From Paenibacillus sp. GM2 (GTDB lineage: Bacteria > Bacillota > Bacilli > Paenibacillales > Paenibacillaceae): a stretch of DNA of 64,000 bases. Below are positions 27,636 to 37,295 of this stretch, one piece after another (position 1 is the first letter of the stretch; the number at the start of each line of letters is the position of its first letter). The position numbers were made by a program, and so were the translations under genes. The stretch spans positions 518,305 through 582,304 of the forward strand of contig NZ_LN831279.1 of the NCBI RefSeq assembly GCF_900069005.2, read 5' to 3'. The notes under the pieces are model-generated. The model saw only the letters and a program-made list of their open reading frames with translations, had not been told where the DNA came from and did not search any database.

Positions 27636-28904
27636 ATGGAAAAAGTAGATTTGGAATTCTCATTGGAACCTGTGCCCCAGGCACATCGCAACGGATTTTG
27701 GAAAATTCTCGCCGTTATGCTGGGCTTCACCTTCTTCTCTGCCAGCATGTGGGCAGGCGGAACCCTTGGCAACGGTCTTAGGTTTTCTCAATTCATTTGG
27801 ATCGTGCTGGCCGGAAATTTGATTCTTGGTGTTTATACCGGGGCACTGGCTTATATCGCTGCAAGAACAGGGCTGTCCACACATTTGCTGACCAGATATG
27901 CATTTGGGGAAAAAGGATCGTATCTGTCCTCATTGCTGCTCGGCTTAACGCAGGTAGGCTGGTTTGGCGTAGGTGTGGCGATGTTCGCTGTTCCAGTGCA
28001 GAAAATGACCGGTATGAACGTATATGTGCTGATCCTTATCTTCGGAGTGCTGATGACGGTCACTGCGATTTACGGGATTAAAGCACTGGCGATTATCGGC
28101 ATTGTCTCCGTGCCATCGATTGCCATCTTGGGGAGTTACTCGGTGCTCGAGGCGACCAACACGGCAGGGGGACTTCAGGGCTTGCTATCCTATGAACCGT
28201 CCCAAGCGATCGGGATTGCTACGGCCCTCTCGGTTTGCATCGGTTCCTTTATTAGCGGCGGAACGCTGACGCCCGATTTTGCAAGATTTGCAAAAACGGC
28301 TCGTTCCGCAGTAGTGTCCACGGTAGTGGCGTTCTTCCTTGGCAATTCACTAATGTTCTTATTTGGCGCCGTCGGGGCGATTGTATATGGAAAGTCAGAT
28401 ATCTCTGACGTGATGTATCTGCAAGGCTTAATCATTCCAGCGATCATCGTACTTGGTCTGAATATCTGGACCACCAACGAAAATGCCTTGTACGCTTCAA
28501 GCTTAGGATTCTCCAACATTACGAAGATATCGCGTAATAAATTTGTAATTGGAAATGGGCTTCTAGGTACGGTTGCTGCGATGTGGCTCTATAACAATTT
28601 CGTTGGATTCCTTACGATATTGGGTTCTGTTCTGCCTTCGATCGGAGCGATTCTATTAACCGATTTCTTCTTGCTCAAACGTGGCAAGTATCAGAAGTTT
28701 GAGGATATGAAATTCAGGCAAGTGAACTGGAACGCTCTAATCGCATGGGGAGGGGGCGTACTTATCGCCAAGTTTGTACCGGGGATTCCACCGGTCAACG
28801 GGATTCTGGGCACAGCAGTGATATATGTAATCGCCATGAAATGCTTCCCACTGCGTGAGGAGCAAGCGGCAACAAAGATAATTCATGAGGGGGTTCATCA
28901 ATGA
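27636..28904 (+). CDS. codB: Cytosine permease
   Basis: 422 residues from ATG 27636, preceded by TTGGAGGCGG; the open frame to 27549 includes the leader terminator and is rejected. NCS1-family transporter with ~12 membrane helices; imports cytosine with a cation. The N-terminal [23 protein letters not shown] resembles CodB. Operon partner codA overlaps by 4 bases. A PyrR-type attenuator lies directly upstream. Confidence 0.9.
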   Translation: MEKVDLEFSLEPVPQAHRNGFWKILAVMLGFTFFSASMWAGGTLGNGLRFSQFIWIVLAGNLILGVYTGALAYIAARTGLSTHLLTRYAFGEKGSYLSSLLLGLTQVGWFGVGVAMFAVPVQKMTGMNVYVLILIFGVLMTVTAIYGIKALAIIGIVSVPSIAILGSYSVLEATNTAGGLQGLLSYEPSQAIGIATALSVCIGSFISGGTLTPDFARFAKTARSAVVSTVVAFFLGNSLMFLFGAVGAIVYGKSDISDVMYLQGLIIPAIIVLGLNIWTTNENALYASSLGFSNITKISRNKFVIGNGLLGTVAAMWLYNNFVGFLTILGSVLPSIGAILLTDFFLLKRGKYQKFEDMKFRQVNWNALIAWGGGVLIAKFVPGIPPVNGILGTAVIYVIAMKCFPLREEQAATKIIHEGVHQ

Positions 28905-30175
28905 TTATTCAAAATGCAAAATTAAGAGCTCAAGAGGGGCTATGGAATATCGTTGTACAGGATGGGAAATTTGTGAGCATTACAGAGTCTCCGGTGAATA
29001 CAGAGGGACATGAAGTAATTGATGTCGCTGGTTCGCTCGTGCTTCCACCGTTTATTGAACCGCATATCCACCTGGATACGACGCTCACGGCCGGTGAGCC
29101 GGAATGGAATCAAAGCGGCACGTTATTCGAAGGAATTCAACGTTGGTCACAGCGTAAGGAGACGTTGAGCCATGATGATGTAGTGCTTCGCTCCAAGACG
29201 GCGCTTAAATGGCAGATTGCCCAAGGCATTCAACATGTGCGGACTCATGTTGATGTGACGGACCCTGATCTGACCGCTCTGAAGGCGCTGCTTGAGGTCA
29301 AGGCAGAGATGGCTCCATATGTAGACATCCAGCTTGTCGCCTTTCCGCAAGAGGGCATTCTATCGTTCCCGAACGGTGCAGAACTGCTGGAGGAAGCGAT
29401 GAAGTTAGGAGCGGATGTGGTTGGCGGGATTCCGCATTTCGAATTTACACGTGAATACGGCGTCGATTCCATGAAGATCGTGTTTGACCTGGCTGAAAAA
29501 TACGATCGTCTGGTGGATATTCATTGTGATGAGATCGATGATGAACAATCCCGGTTCGTCGAGGTTGTGGCCAAAGAAGCCTTTGAGCGCGGCCTCGGGG
29601 CACGTACGACAGCAAGCCATACCACAGCAATGGGCTCTTATAATGACGCTTATGCGTACAAACTGTTCCGTCTGCTGAAAATGTCAGGCCTTCATTTTGT
29701 ATCTAACCCGCTCGTCAATATTCACCTTCAGGGCCGATTCGATACGTATCCGAAGCGCAGAGGTCTCACCCGTGTAAAAGAACTGCTGGAAGCAGGGCTT
29801 AACGTATGCTTTGGGCATGATGATATCTTCGATCCATGGTATCCGCTGGGCACAGGGAAGATGCTTCAAGTCCTTCATATGGGAATTCATACCGCTCAGC
29901 TCATGGGGTACGAGCAGATTGTTAATTCCATTGATATGATAACGACAAACAGCGCCAAGACGCTGCAAATTGAGGAGAAGTATGGGATTGAGCCAGGCAA
30001 GCCCGCCAATTTCATCGTCCTGTCCGCAGAGAATGAATATGAAGCGATTCGGAAGCAAGCGACCGTTCGCTATTCCTTCCGTAACGGTAAGCTTATTTCC
30101 CAGACGAAGCCTAGCGAGACTACAATTAACTTGTTGAAAGGAACGGAAAAAGTTGATTTTAATAGAGAAAATTAA
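28901..30175 (+). CDS. codA: Cytosine deaminase
   Basis: 424 residues. Amidohydrolase that turns cytosine into uracil and ammonia. The metal-binding motif is [11 protein letters not shown], followed by [11 protein letters not shown], the catalytic histidine/glutamate region [22 protein letters not shown], and [15 protein letters not shown]. This is the E. coli CodA type, not the small yeast type. ATGA overlap with codB couples translation. Confidence 0.95.
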   Translation: MIIQNAKLRAQEGLWNIVVQDGKFVSITESPVNTEGHEVIDVAGSLVLPPFIEPHIHLDTTLTAGEPEWNQSGTLFEGIQRWSQRKETLSHDDVVLRSKTALKWQIAQGIQHVRTHVDVTDPDLTALKALLEVKAEMAPYVDIQLVAFPQEGILSFPNGAELLEEAMKLGADVVGGIPHFEFTREYGVDSMKIVFDLAEKYDRLVDIHCDEIDDEQSRFVEVVAKEAFERGLGARTTASHTTAMGSYNDAYAYKLFRLLKMSGLHFVSNPLVNIHLQGRFDTYPKRRGLTRVKELLEAGLNVCFGHDDIFDPWYPLGTGKMLQVLHMGIHTAQLMGYEQIVNSIDMITTNSAKTLQIEEKYGIEPGKPANFIVLSAENEYEAIRKQATVRYSFRNGKLISQTKPSETTINLLKGTEKVDFNREN

Positions 30176-30208
30176 ACTTTTAGACACAAATCAATAAATA
30201 AAATAACA

Positions 30209-30238
30209 AGAGCACTTCCAATGGGGGTGCTTTTTAAC
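30209..30238 (+). terminator. Terminator of codBA
   Basis: AGCAC...GGTGCT hairpin (30210-30230) followed by five T. Confidence 0.75.
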
Positions 30239-30291
30239 TTTTTTGGATATTTTTTTGGAGAAAATGGGTAAATTTAAGCGATACCTCTTTT

Positions 30292-30338
30292 TTCGACAGT
30301 ATCTCTGATTGACGTTTTCTGGAAAAGTTTACTATGAT
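30292..30338 (+). promoter_or_regulatory. Promoter of the sensor kinase with a possible 0A box
   Basis: TTGACG (30309-30314), 18 bases, TATGAT (30333-30338). A perfect Spo0A-type heptamer TTCGACA sits at 30292-30298, 10 bases upstream of the -35. The rest of the 30176-30535 gap, including a ~200-base untranslated leader, shows nothing else I can support. Confidence 0.5.
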
Positions 30339-30535
30339 TTAATTAGGGCTATTGTACAAGCGTATAAGGAGTTGGTTATAATCTGTGTTGAGGGGTTTCC
30401 TTAAGAATTTAATAGCAAGAACCTTTGAGTAAAGATCAATGCCGTAAGAACGTGGAATGGGACTATTGCAAAATGACCGTAGACCGTAGGTTGACGTATA
30501 TAGGCAGGTAGATCATTTGAAAAAGGGGGATCAAC

Positions 30536-31642
30536 TTGTTGAGTGAATTCCAGGATACATTACTTGAGTCCGTCAAAGCATTTCAATCAACCCAGCTTGT
30601 AATGAACAAGTATGAAAATGTGCTCCAGCATATGGATAGCGGAATTATGCTGTTCGATAGTGAGGGAGTGCTGACTTTTATTAATGTGCAGATGGCTAAG
30701 CTCCTTGAAACCCCGCGTCATGCATTGATCGGATGTAATTTGTTGCAAATATTGCTTCACCCGCATCTGAACCGATTTAAGAAGAGGAAGATTTTGCGTA
30801 TTTATCGCGAGACTATTTTTTATCGCAAAAGGAATCATGAGGTCATTGATGAATATGGCCGTCACTGGTTGATCACGGTAAAGTATGGGGACCAGATGGA
30901 TGGAGATTTCCTGCTCAGTGTAAAGGATGTTTCTGAATTCAGGCAGATTGAGCAAACGGCATATCAAAATGATAAGCTGGCCATGCTTGGGAAAATATCA
31001 GCCGCCATTGCTCACGAGATTCGCAATCCGCTGACGACGATCCGCGGCTTCATTCAGTTGCTGCGCCCTCACCTGGTCCAATTGGGCAAGGATGAATATG
31101 CAAGGATTATTCTGGCCGAAATTGATCGCGCCAATGATATTATTTTTGAATTTCTCAACTCTTCCAAGCCCACCGCTCCGCAAATGGTTGTGGTTAGCGT
31201 CTATTCCTTGTTGAAGGAAGTTGTGCTCCTGACGGAAAGCGAGGGGCATATGAAAGGCTGCGAAATCAACCTGCTCCTGTCCGAGGAGGCAAACCTGAAT
31301 GTGTCCATTGACGTGAAGCAGATTAAGCAGGTTCTATTAAATATTATTAAGAATGCGCTGGATGCGATTGAAGAAGTCAAATGCGATCACTCCGGAGTTA
31401 TTAATATCACAGCAAAACCCGAAGGGAAATATGTGAATATATCTATTCAGGATAACGGGAATGGCATCGATAAGACGCTGTTAGCCCACCTCTTTGATCC
31501 TTTTTTCACGACGAAGGAGAAGGGGACTGGACTTGGCTTATCGGTTAGCTACCGGATCGTAAGAAATCACAAGGGAACGATTTCCGTCGATAGTATCAAA
31601 GGAGCGGGGACGATCTTTGAGATCTGGCTCCCCATAGTATAG
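30536..31642 (+). CDS. Soluble PAS-domain histidine kinase, sporulation-kinase type
   Basis: 368 residues; start TTG 30536 (or 30539) after AAAAAGGGGG. A PAS domain (~20-140: GIMLFDSEGVLTFINVQMAKLL) is followed by HisKA with the phospho-His in AAIAHEIRNPLTTIRGFIQLL. The HATPase_c domain has N-box NIIKNALDAIEE, G1 DNGNGID, F-box FDPFFTTKEKGTG and G2 GTGLGLSVSYRIV. No membrane helix. The HisKA sequence resembles KinA/KinE-type kinases feeding the Spo0 phosphorelay. No response regulator is adjacent, so it is an orphan kinase. Its terminator has been split by the IS. Confidence 0.88.
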   Translation: MLSEFQDTLLESVKAFQSTQLVMNKYENVLQHMDSGIMLFDSEGVLTFINVQMAKLLETPRHALIGCNLLQILLHPHLNRFKKRKILRIYRETIFYRKRNHEVIDEYGRHWLITVKYGDQMDGDFLLSVKDVSEFRQIEQTAYQNDKLAMLGKISAAIAHEIRNPLTTIRGFIQLLRPHLVQLGKDEYARIILAEIDRANDIIFEFLNSSKPTAPQMVVVSVYSLLKEVVLLTESEGHMKGCEINLLLSEEANLNVSIDVKQIKQVLLNIIKNALDAIEEVKCDHSGVINITAKPEGKYVNISIQDNGNGIDKTLLAHLFDPFFTTKEKGTGLGLSVSYRIVRNHKGTISVDSIKGAGTIFEIWLPIV

Positions 31643-31661
31643 ATTTTGCATAAAGAGAAAA

Positions 31662-31681
31662 AAGGCAGTTCATCGTTACAA
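31662..31681 (+). terminator. 5' half of the kinase terminator, interrupted by the IS
   Basis: GGCAGTTCATCGTTACAA. With the 3' half beyond the IS (ACGGTGAGCTGCC then TTTTTT, 33352-33372) and one CAA copy removed, it rebuilds a ~13-bp stem with a 4-base loop. Confidence 0.75.
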
Positions 31682-31747
31682 CGATATGCTCCCCTTTAAG
31701 TAGACAGGTTTAATAAATAAACCGCTATTTGAAGGGGAGTTTTCCAT

Positions 31748-32428
31748 TTGGTGAAAATGAATGAGTATATTGCGGCGGAAAAATTGGCGATATTAGGGGA
31801 ACTACAAACCGGTAAAGGTACCCGGGTGGAGATCGCCCGGAAGTATAACATCAACGTAAGTACACTGGTGAAATGGCGACAACGTTATGAAATGTACGGG
31901 ATTGAAGGATTAGAAATACGGGTTCGAAATCGCAAGTATTCCCCAGAATTAAAGCTTCAGGCGGTTCAGGACTATTTGTCAGGAAAGTATTCGCAGAATG
32001 AAATTATCAATAAATATAAAATAGCAAGCCGCACTCAACTCCAGAAGTGGATCGGCAGGTATAATAGTCATAGCAGCTTCAAATCGGATAACAAAGGAGC
32101 AAGGGTTATGACAAAAGGTCGGTCTACCACATGGCAGGAACGAATGGACATTGTGCACCACTGTATTGCACATGAGCGCGACTACGGGAGGACAGCAGCG
32201 CAGTTTAAGGTTTCCTACAACCAGGTGTACCAGTGGGTCAAGAAGTATGAGGATGGCGGAGAAGGCGCGCTTCAGGACAGACGTGGACGGAAGAAAGCGC
32301 CTGAGGAACTGACGGAGAGCGAACGCCACAAGCTCGAACTCAAGAAGCTGGAGTACGAAAATGAGCGGCTTAGAGCAGAGGTCGCGTTTCTAAAAAAGCT
32401 GAAGGAACTCAGAGGGAGGCGAGGCTAA
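31748..32428 (+). CDS. IS3-family OrfA (double helix-turn-helix protein)
   Basis: 226 residues; TTG 31748 or GTG 31751, after GGGGAG at 31734-31739. Two HTH modules bind the IS ends: LQTGKGTRVEIARKYNINVSTLVKWRQRY and the second around DYGRTAAQFKVSYNQVYQWVKKYEDGG. A leucine-zipper-like helix follows (LELKKLEYENERLRAEVAFLKKL). The length and two HTH units fit the IS150 group. AAAAAAG at 32392-32398 allows a -1 shift into orfB. Confidence 0.9.
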   Translation: MVKMNEYIAAEKLAILGELQTGKGTRVEIARKYNINVSTLVKWRQRYEMYGIEGLEIRVRNRKYSPELKLQAVQDYLSGKYSQNEIINKYKIASRTQLQKWIGRYNSHSSFKSDNKGARVMTKGRSTTWQERMDIVHHCIAHERDYGRTAAQFKVSYNQVYQWVKKYEDGGEGALQDRRGRKKAPEELTESERHKLELKKLEYENERLRAEVAFLKKLKELRGRRG

Positions 32429-33306
32429 GCCGTCACCGGCAAACCCACGTATATGAGGCCATAAAGTCCGTACATGGTGAACAGCAGTTTAGCGTAAAGC
32501 TCCTGTGCAGGGTTGCCGGGATCGAGCGGTCCAGCTACTACAAATGGGTAAACCACAAGCCCAGCCCTCAGGAGCGTGAAAATGAGCTGCTGACTCAGAA
32601 GATACTCGCCCTCCATTCACAATTAAGAGGTATTTACGGCTACCGTAGACACACGACTCAGCTCAGTCGAGATACGGGCAAGCCTATTAACCGCAAACGG
32701 ATCCTAAGGCTTATGAGACTCTCAGGGATCCAGTCTGTCATTCGCAGGAAGAAGAAGCCCTACAAGCGCTCCACTCCACAACACATCGCCGAAAACCTGC
32801 TAAATCGTAAGTTCCAAGCTGACGCACCGAATGAAAAGTGGCTGACGGATGTAACGGAATTCAAGTATGGTAACGGCCAAAAGGCTTATCTCAGCGCCAT
32901 CCTGGATCTCCATGGCAACACAATTGTTTCCTACGTGCTAGGCCATTCAAATAATAACCAACTTGTATTTATGACACTGGACAAAGCACTAGAGGCAGCG
33001 CCGGGTGCTAAACCCATGCTCCACAGCGACCGGGGATTCCAATACACCTCAAGAGCCTTTAAGTACAAACTGGACAAAGCAAACATGACCCAAAGTATGT
33101 CGCGTGTCGGGCGGTGTATCGATAACGGACCGATGGAAGCCTTTTGGGGAACCTTGAAATATGAGATGTATTATCTGAATACATACCGCACGTTTGAAGA
33201 ACTCAAGAAGGACATTGAAGCCTACATCCACTTTTACAATAACCGGCGTTTACAGGCAAAATTAAACGGCCTTAGTCCCATGGAATTCAGGACGAAGGCC
33301 GCCTAA
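32398..33306 (+). CDS. IS3-family OrfB (DDE transposase), made by -1 frameshift
   Basis: About 303 codons in the -1 frame, open from the slippage site. No plausible start codon opens it, so it is expected as an OrfAB fusion. An early HTH-like part (VKLLCRVAGIERSSYYKW) is followed by GIYGYRR, then the catalytic core with D in WLTDVTEF, D in LHSDRGFQYTS and E in GPMEAFWGTLKYE (DD35E). The FYNNRRLQAKLNGLSPMEF ending is standard. No internal stops or shifts. Confidence 0.9.
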   Translation, partial: AEGTQREARLSRHRQTHVYEAIKSVHGEQQFSVKLLCRVAGIERSSYYKWVNHKPSPQERENELLTQKILALHSQLRGIYGYRRHTTQLSRDTGKPINRKRILRLMRLSGIQSVIRRKKKPYKRSTPQHIAENLLNRKFQADAPNEKWLTDVTEFKYGNGQKAYLSAILDLHGNTIVSYVLGHSNNNQLVFMTLDKALEAAPGAKPMLHSDRGFQYTSRAFKYKLDKANMTQSMSRVGRCIDNGPMEAFWGTLKYEMYYLNTYRTFEELKKDIEAYIHFYNNRRLQAKLNGLSPMEFRTKAA

Positions 33307-33391
33307 TATCTTTACTTATTTGTGCTGTCTACTTGACGGGGTGCAGTTCACAACGGTGAGCTGCCTTTTTTACATTTCAAGCTATGACTCA

Positions 33392-33568
33392 TTAAGATTG
33401 GGATTCACAACGGGAAGAAGATGATGTCTGATTGGCATCCCCACAGGCCGCGCAGGAATTACGCTGTGAGCAGCCGGCGCATTCGCCTTGTTTGCTCTTT
33501 TTGAAGCCACGATACAGAGCAAACAGAGCAAATCCGAAAACCACACCAATGATCAGGATATCCGCCAT
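33392..33568 (-). CDS. FeoB-associated Cys-rich membrane protein
   Basis: About 58 residues from ATG 33568 (GTG 33571 or 33577 also possible; GGAAAGG upstream). One N-terminal transmembrane helix (ADILIIGVVFGFALFALYRGF) is followed by a Cys-rich tail GECAGCSQRNSCAACG. This is the layout of the FeoB-associated family found after feoB in Firmicutes, thought to assist ferrous iron uptake. It lies 37 bases after feoB on the same strand. Confidence 0.85.
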   Translation of the reverse strand: MADILIIGVVFGFALFALYRGFKKSKQGECAGCSQRNSCAACGDANQTSSSSRCESQS

Positions 33569-33604
33569 CACTATCACTTACCTTTCCTTGAACTTATATA
33601 GTTC

Positions 33605-35623
33605 TTATACATACCCTAGCAATCTTCCGCCCTTATAAATGATAAACGACATGATATAGGCAAGCGTTAAAGAATAGAAAACAGCGAACGCTGTCCATCT
33701 CCAGGAGGCTGTCTCCTTGCGAAGAACGCCTACCGTAGCGAGACAAGGTGTATATAATAGTATAAATACCATGAAGCTGATAGCTTGCAGCGGTGTGAAG
33801 GCCAGCGCAATTTGCCCTTGCAGTCCGGCCATGTCCGGCACATGATAGATAATATTCATCGTTGATACGACGACCTCTTTGGCCATGAAGCCTGTAATAA
33901 GGGCTGCTCCGGATTGCCAGGTGCCAAAGCCAAGCGGATGAAGAAGGCTGGCGAACAGCCCGCCGATATGAGCGAGGAAGCTGTCATCCATCGTATCGGC
34001 TACTCCTCCTGGTCCCACATAGGATAGCAGCCAGATCAATACAGACCCGCCAAGAATGAACGTCCCCGCTTTGCGTAAGAAGCCTTTGCCCTTCTCCCAA
34101 GTGCTGCGGAACAGGGTGGTGGATTGCGGCATACGGTATGGCGGCAATTCAACCATGAAGAAGGACTTCGAATCTTTGAACATGAACAGCGAGAACAGCT
34201 TGGCTAATACTAACGCCAGTACGATCCCCAGCAGATATAAAGAGAAGACAACAAGCGCCTGGGCCCGTGCAAAAAATATACCTGCGAACAAGGCGTAGAC
34301 GGGCAGACGGGCTGAGCAGGACATCAGCGGAACGAGCAGCATGGTCAGCATCCGTTCCTTCGGTTGTTCAATACTGCGCGAGGCCATAATGCCTGGAACA
34401 TTGCAGCCAAAGCCGATGATGAATGGGATCAGTGCCTTGCCATTAAGCCCTGCAAGCTCCATGATTTTGTCCATCATGACGGTAATCCGTGCCATATAGC
34501 CTGAATCCTCAATGAAGGAAATAATCAGGAACATAATGAAAATCTGCGGAATAAATACAAGCACACCACCTACACCGCCGATAATCCCGTCGATTAAGAG
34601 CGCACGCGTAAATTCTGAAGCTCCCACCGCTACAAGTCCGTTCTGGATCCATGTGCTGAGCGGACCAGAGAAGAAGGACTCCAATAGATCGGACAACGGA
34701 TTACCAAGCCAGTCAAAGGTCAGCTTAAAGGTAAACATCATGAAGACGAGAAATATAGGTATTCCCCAAAAGGGATGAGTCACGACGGCATCGATTTTCT
34801 CCGTGAATGTGTCAGGCTTGCGATGACTCGTGTCGACAGTTTTTGCACAGATTTCTTGAATATGCTTCGTTCTTACTGAGCGGATATACTCCTGTAAAGT
34901 GGATGGGGTTCCTGCGGTGTGCAGCCGCTGTTCAGCCAAATCGCAAATGGATTGCACCTTGGCCTTCTGCTCATCACTAAGCTTCAGTGAACGAATAACA
35001 GCTTCATTGCGCTCCAACAGCTGAAGAGCGATGAAGCGATCGGACGGGATATGATCAGGGATAACAGAATTTAATTCCCGGGAAATGTTACTGATGGCCG
35101 CTTCGACAACATTTCCGTAATCGATGCGAAAATTCGGTGCTTTCACTGAAGAGCTGCTGAGTAGGCCAAGCAGTTCTTCAGTGCCTTTTCCCGTACGGGC
35201 CACAAGGGGCATGACAGGAACGCCGATTCGAGCTGCCAAGGCTTCCAGATTAATGCGGATACCGTTCGATTTAGCAACATCGATCATATTGAGTCCAATT
35301 ACGATCGGCTTCCCGTATTCTAAAAGCTGAAAGGTTAAATAAAGATTTCGCTCAAGTTGAGATGCATCAACGATATTAACTAAAAGACTGGGGGAATCCG
35401 ACACCAAATATTCAGCGGCGACCCCTTCATCCCTTGATAAGGGGTGCAAGGTATAAATGCCGGGGAGGTCGGTTAATTCTCCACTTTTATTCTTAAGATG
35501 TCCAACCTTCTTCTCAACAGTTACTCCCGACCAGTTGCCTACATATTCATATGAGCTGGTGAGCGTATTAAATAGCGAGGTTTTACCTGTATTCGGATTA
35601 CCGATAAGAGCCGCATTGTTCAT
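33605..35623 (-). CDS. feoB: Ferrous iron transport protein B
   Basis: 672 residues from ATG 35623, which overlaps the feoA stop (ATGA) and has CAAGGTGGCGG upstream; an open extension to 35716 runs inside feoA. The N-terminal G domain has GNPNTGKTSLFN (G1), the switch region NWSGVTVE, DLPGIYTL (G3) and NMID (G4). A GDI helical segment comes next, then the membrane part with the two Gate repeats (around WGIPIFLVFMMFTFKLTF and LIPFIIGFGCNVPGIMASRS). It imports Fe2+ under low-oxygen or iron-poor conditions. Confidence 0.96.
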   Translation of the reverse strand: MNNAALIGNPNTGKTSLFNTLTSSYEYVGNWSGVTVEKKVGHLKNKSGELTDLPGIYTLHPLSRDEGVAAEYLVSDSPSLLVNIVDASQLERNLYLTFQLLEYGKPIVIGLNMIDVAKSNGIRINLEALAARIGVPVMPLVARTGKGTEELLGLLSSSSVKAPNFRIDYGNVVEAAISNISRELNSVIPDHIPSDRFIALQLLERNEAVIRSLKLSDEQKAKVQSICDLAEQRLHTAGTPSTLQEYIRSVRTKHIQEICAKTVDTSHRKPDTFTEKIDAVVTHPFWGIPIFLVFMMFTFKLTFDWLGNPLSDLLESFFSGPLSTWIQNGLVAVGASEFTRALLIDGIIGGVGGVLVFIPQIFIMFLIISFIEDSGYMARITVMMDKIMELAGLNGKALIPFIIGFGCNVPGIMASRSIEQPKERMLTMLLVPLMSCSARLPVYALFAGIFFARAQALVVFSLYLLGIVLALVLAKLFSLFMFKDSKSFFMVELPPYRMPQSTTLFRSTWEKGKGFLRKAGTFILGGSVLIWLLSYVGPGGVADTMDDSFLAHIGGLFASLLHPLGFGTWQSGAALITGFMAKEVVVSTMNIIYHVPDMAGLQGQIALAFTPLQAISFMVFILLYTPCLATVGVLRKETASWRWTAFAVFYSLTLAYIMSFIIYKGGRLLGYV

Positions 35624-35862
35624 GAGACCGCCACCTTGATTTCCGCCGCTTCTTTCTGGCGGATTCCAAATAGCTGACCGCTGCATTCCAGCATTAATGG
35701 TCCTCCGCATGGGCAATATCGCTTGATCGTAATATTGGAGCCAACGGAGATGCCAAGATCAGCAAGACGACGCTTCAGTGCAGGATCGATGGATCCAAAG
35801 TGACGTATTTCCGCGGAGATTCCCGGTCTCAGACCGAGTAGACAGTTATGGCAGTCAGACAT
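35620..35862 (-). CDS. feoA: Ferrous iron transport protein A
   Basis: 80 residues, SH3-like fold: HFGSIDPALKRRLADLGISVGSNITIKRYCPCGGPLMLECSGQLFGIR. It supports FeoB GTPase/transport function from the cytoplasm. Overlaps feoB by 4 bases. A Fur-type box lies ~140 bases upstream. First gene of feoA-feoB-(FeoB-associated). Confidence 0.93.
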   Translation of the reverse strand: MSDCHNCLLGLRPGISAEIRHFGSIDPALKRRLADLGISVGSNITIKRYCPCGGPLMLECSGQLFGIRQKEAAEIKVAVS

Positions 35863-36003
35863 GGTAGATCGCCCCTTATTATAATGAAAGAATTAGAAGT
35901 GGGTCATTGATTTGCTTCCATAATAAAGCATTCATCATAAGCTTCTCTATGAAAGTACAATAATAATTAATATTAAATGGTAGTATTTCTTAGCTGATAA
36001 TCT

Positions 36004-36022
36004 GATATTGATAATCACTCTC
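36004..36022. promoter_or_regulatory. Fur box upstream of feoA
   Basis: GATATTGATAATCACTCTC matches the 19-bp Fur consensus GATAATGATAATCATTATC at 16 positions. It lies in the feoA upstream region and is also ~140 bases before the divergent aldolase gene. Confidence 0.75.
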
Positions 36023-36162
36023 AGTAGTCCCCAATAAATATAGCAAAGCGAAAAATAAACAACTGTGATGTGAATCACAGCGTTTTGTATCTTTCCCTTT
36101 ACATTTTCAATTACCTTCAAGTAAGATGGATAATAAAATAGATGAGTGAAAGGGATAGGAAG

Positions 36163-37122
36163 ATGAAAGCGAACCAATGCAAGATTGTCGATTGTACTAT
36201 CCGGGATGGCGGGTTAGTCAATAACTGGGATTTTAGTGTGGATTTTGTGCAAAAATTGTATGCCGGTCTGAATGAAGCAGGCGTGGATTATATGGAAATT
36301 GGATATAAAAACTCTCCGAAGCTGCTTAAGGGAGCAGATGAGGCAGGTCCTTGGCGCTTCCTGGACGACGATTTCCTGCGCAAAGTGATTCCGCAGAAAG
36401 GAACCACCAAACTTTCCGCCCTGGTGGATATCGGTCGGGTAGATGAGAATGATGTCTTGCCTCGCAGCGAGAGTATGCTTGATCTGATTCGAGTAGCCTG
36501 CTACATCAAGGATGTGGATAAAGCTCTGGAGCTTGTTCAATTGTTCCATGACCGCGGTTATGAGACGACGCTGAATATTATGGCTTTGTCGAATGTGATG
36601 GAGAATGAACTGCTTGAAGCATTCGAGATGATCAAGGAGAGCGTAGTGGACGTTGTATATGTCGTCGATTCTTATGGTAGTCTGGATTATAAAGATATGG
36701 AGTACCTGGTAGACAAGTTCAAGACCCATTTGCCTAATAAACGCTTGGGCGTTCATACCCATAACAATATGCAGTTGGCATTCTCGAATACGTTAGTTGC
36801 AGCGGACAATGGGGTGGAATTTCTTGACGCTTCTGTGTACGGGATGGGGCGCGCTGCAGGCAACTGTCCTACAGAACTGCTCGTCACACATTTGAAAAAC
36901 ACGAAATATAATCTTCGTCCCCTGCTTGTTGTGCTTGAGGAGCTGATGGTGCCGCTTCGCGAGAAGGAGGAATGGGGTTATCTGATCCCCTACATGATCA
37001 CCGGAACATTGGACGAGCATCCACGTTCAGCTATGGCGCTTCGTGTATCGGATGATAAAGATAAAGTTGTTGATTTCTATGATAAGCTCACGACGCCTGA
37101 AGTGAATTTCAAGAAGAAGTAA
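36163..37122 (+). CDS. HMGL-like aldolase-catalytic-domain protein (DRE-TIM family)
   Basis: 319 residues from ATG 36163 (AAAGGG upstream; ATG 36142 also in frame). The barrel starts CTIRDGGLVNNWDFS, the DRE-like metal motif, and has LGVHTHNNMQLAFSNTLVA with the two metal-binding histidines and ASVYGMGRAAGNCPTELL. This resembles 4-hydroxy-2-oxovalerate aldolase/HMG-CoA lyase relatives, but it lacks the dehydrogenase partner and the leucine-synthase regulatory domain. Likely carbon-carbon cleavage or condensation; substrate unknown. Single gene with a strong terminator. Confidence 0.8.
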   Translation: MKANQCKIVDCTIRDGGLVNNWDFSVDFVQKLYAGLNEAGVDYMEIGYKNSPKLLKGADEAGPWRFLDDDFLRKVIPQKGTTKLSALVDIGRVDENDVLPRSESMLDLIRVACYIKDVDKALELVQLFHDRGYETTLNIMALSNVMENELLEAFEMIKESVVDVVYVVDSYGSLDYKDMEYLVDKFKTHLPNKRLGVHTHNNMQLAFSNTLVAADNGVEFLDASVYGMGRAAGNCPTELLVTHLKNTKYNLRPLLVVLEELMVPLREKEEWGYLIPYMITGTLDEHPRSAMALRVSDDKDKVVDFYDKLTTPEVNFKKK

Positions 37123-37134
37123 GATAGACTATGG

Positions 37135-37170
37135 GAAGCCCGGTTATTTTCGATAACCGGGCTTTTTTTA
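37135..37170 (+). terminator. Terminator of the aldolase-type gene
   Basis: AAGCCCGGTTAT, loop TTTCG, ATAACCGGGCTT, then TTTTT. Confidence 0.94.
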
Positions 37171-37295
37171 ATGTTCAGAAAGAAACGCGGTTTTTAGCGA
37201 TTTTTGTCCTTGGGTCAGGGGAAAGGCAGGAAAATAGCGGATGATGTTGAATTGTACAACTAAAGAATATACCTCCGGGGGTTGAGAGCGCAAAG

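Larger units (their letters stand above)
31682..33350 (+). mobile_element. IS3-family insertion sequence (IS150-group-like), complete
   Basis: About 1669 bp. The ends are imperfect 26-bp inverted repeats: left CGATATGCTCCCC then TTTAAGTAGACAG, right (inverted) TGAACTGCACCCC then GTCAAGTAGACAG. A 3-bp direct repeat CAA flanks it (31679-31681 and 33351-33353). It encodes OrfA and OrfB in the -1 arrangement with an A6G slippage site. All parts look intact, so it may still be active. The exact outer 5 bases rest on the CAA repeat and the restored terminator. Confidence 0.88.
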
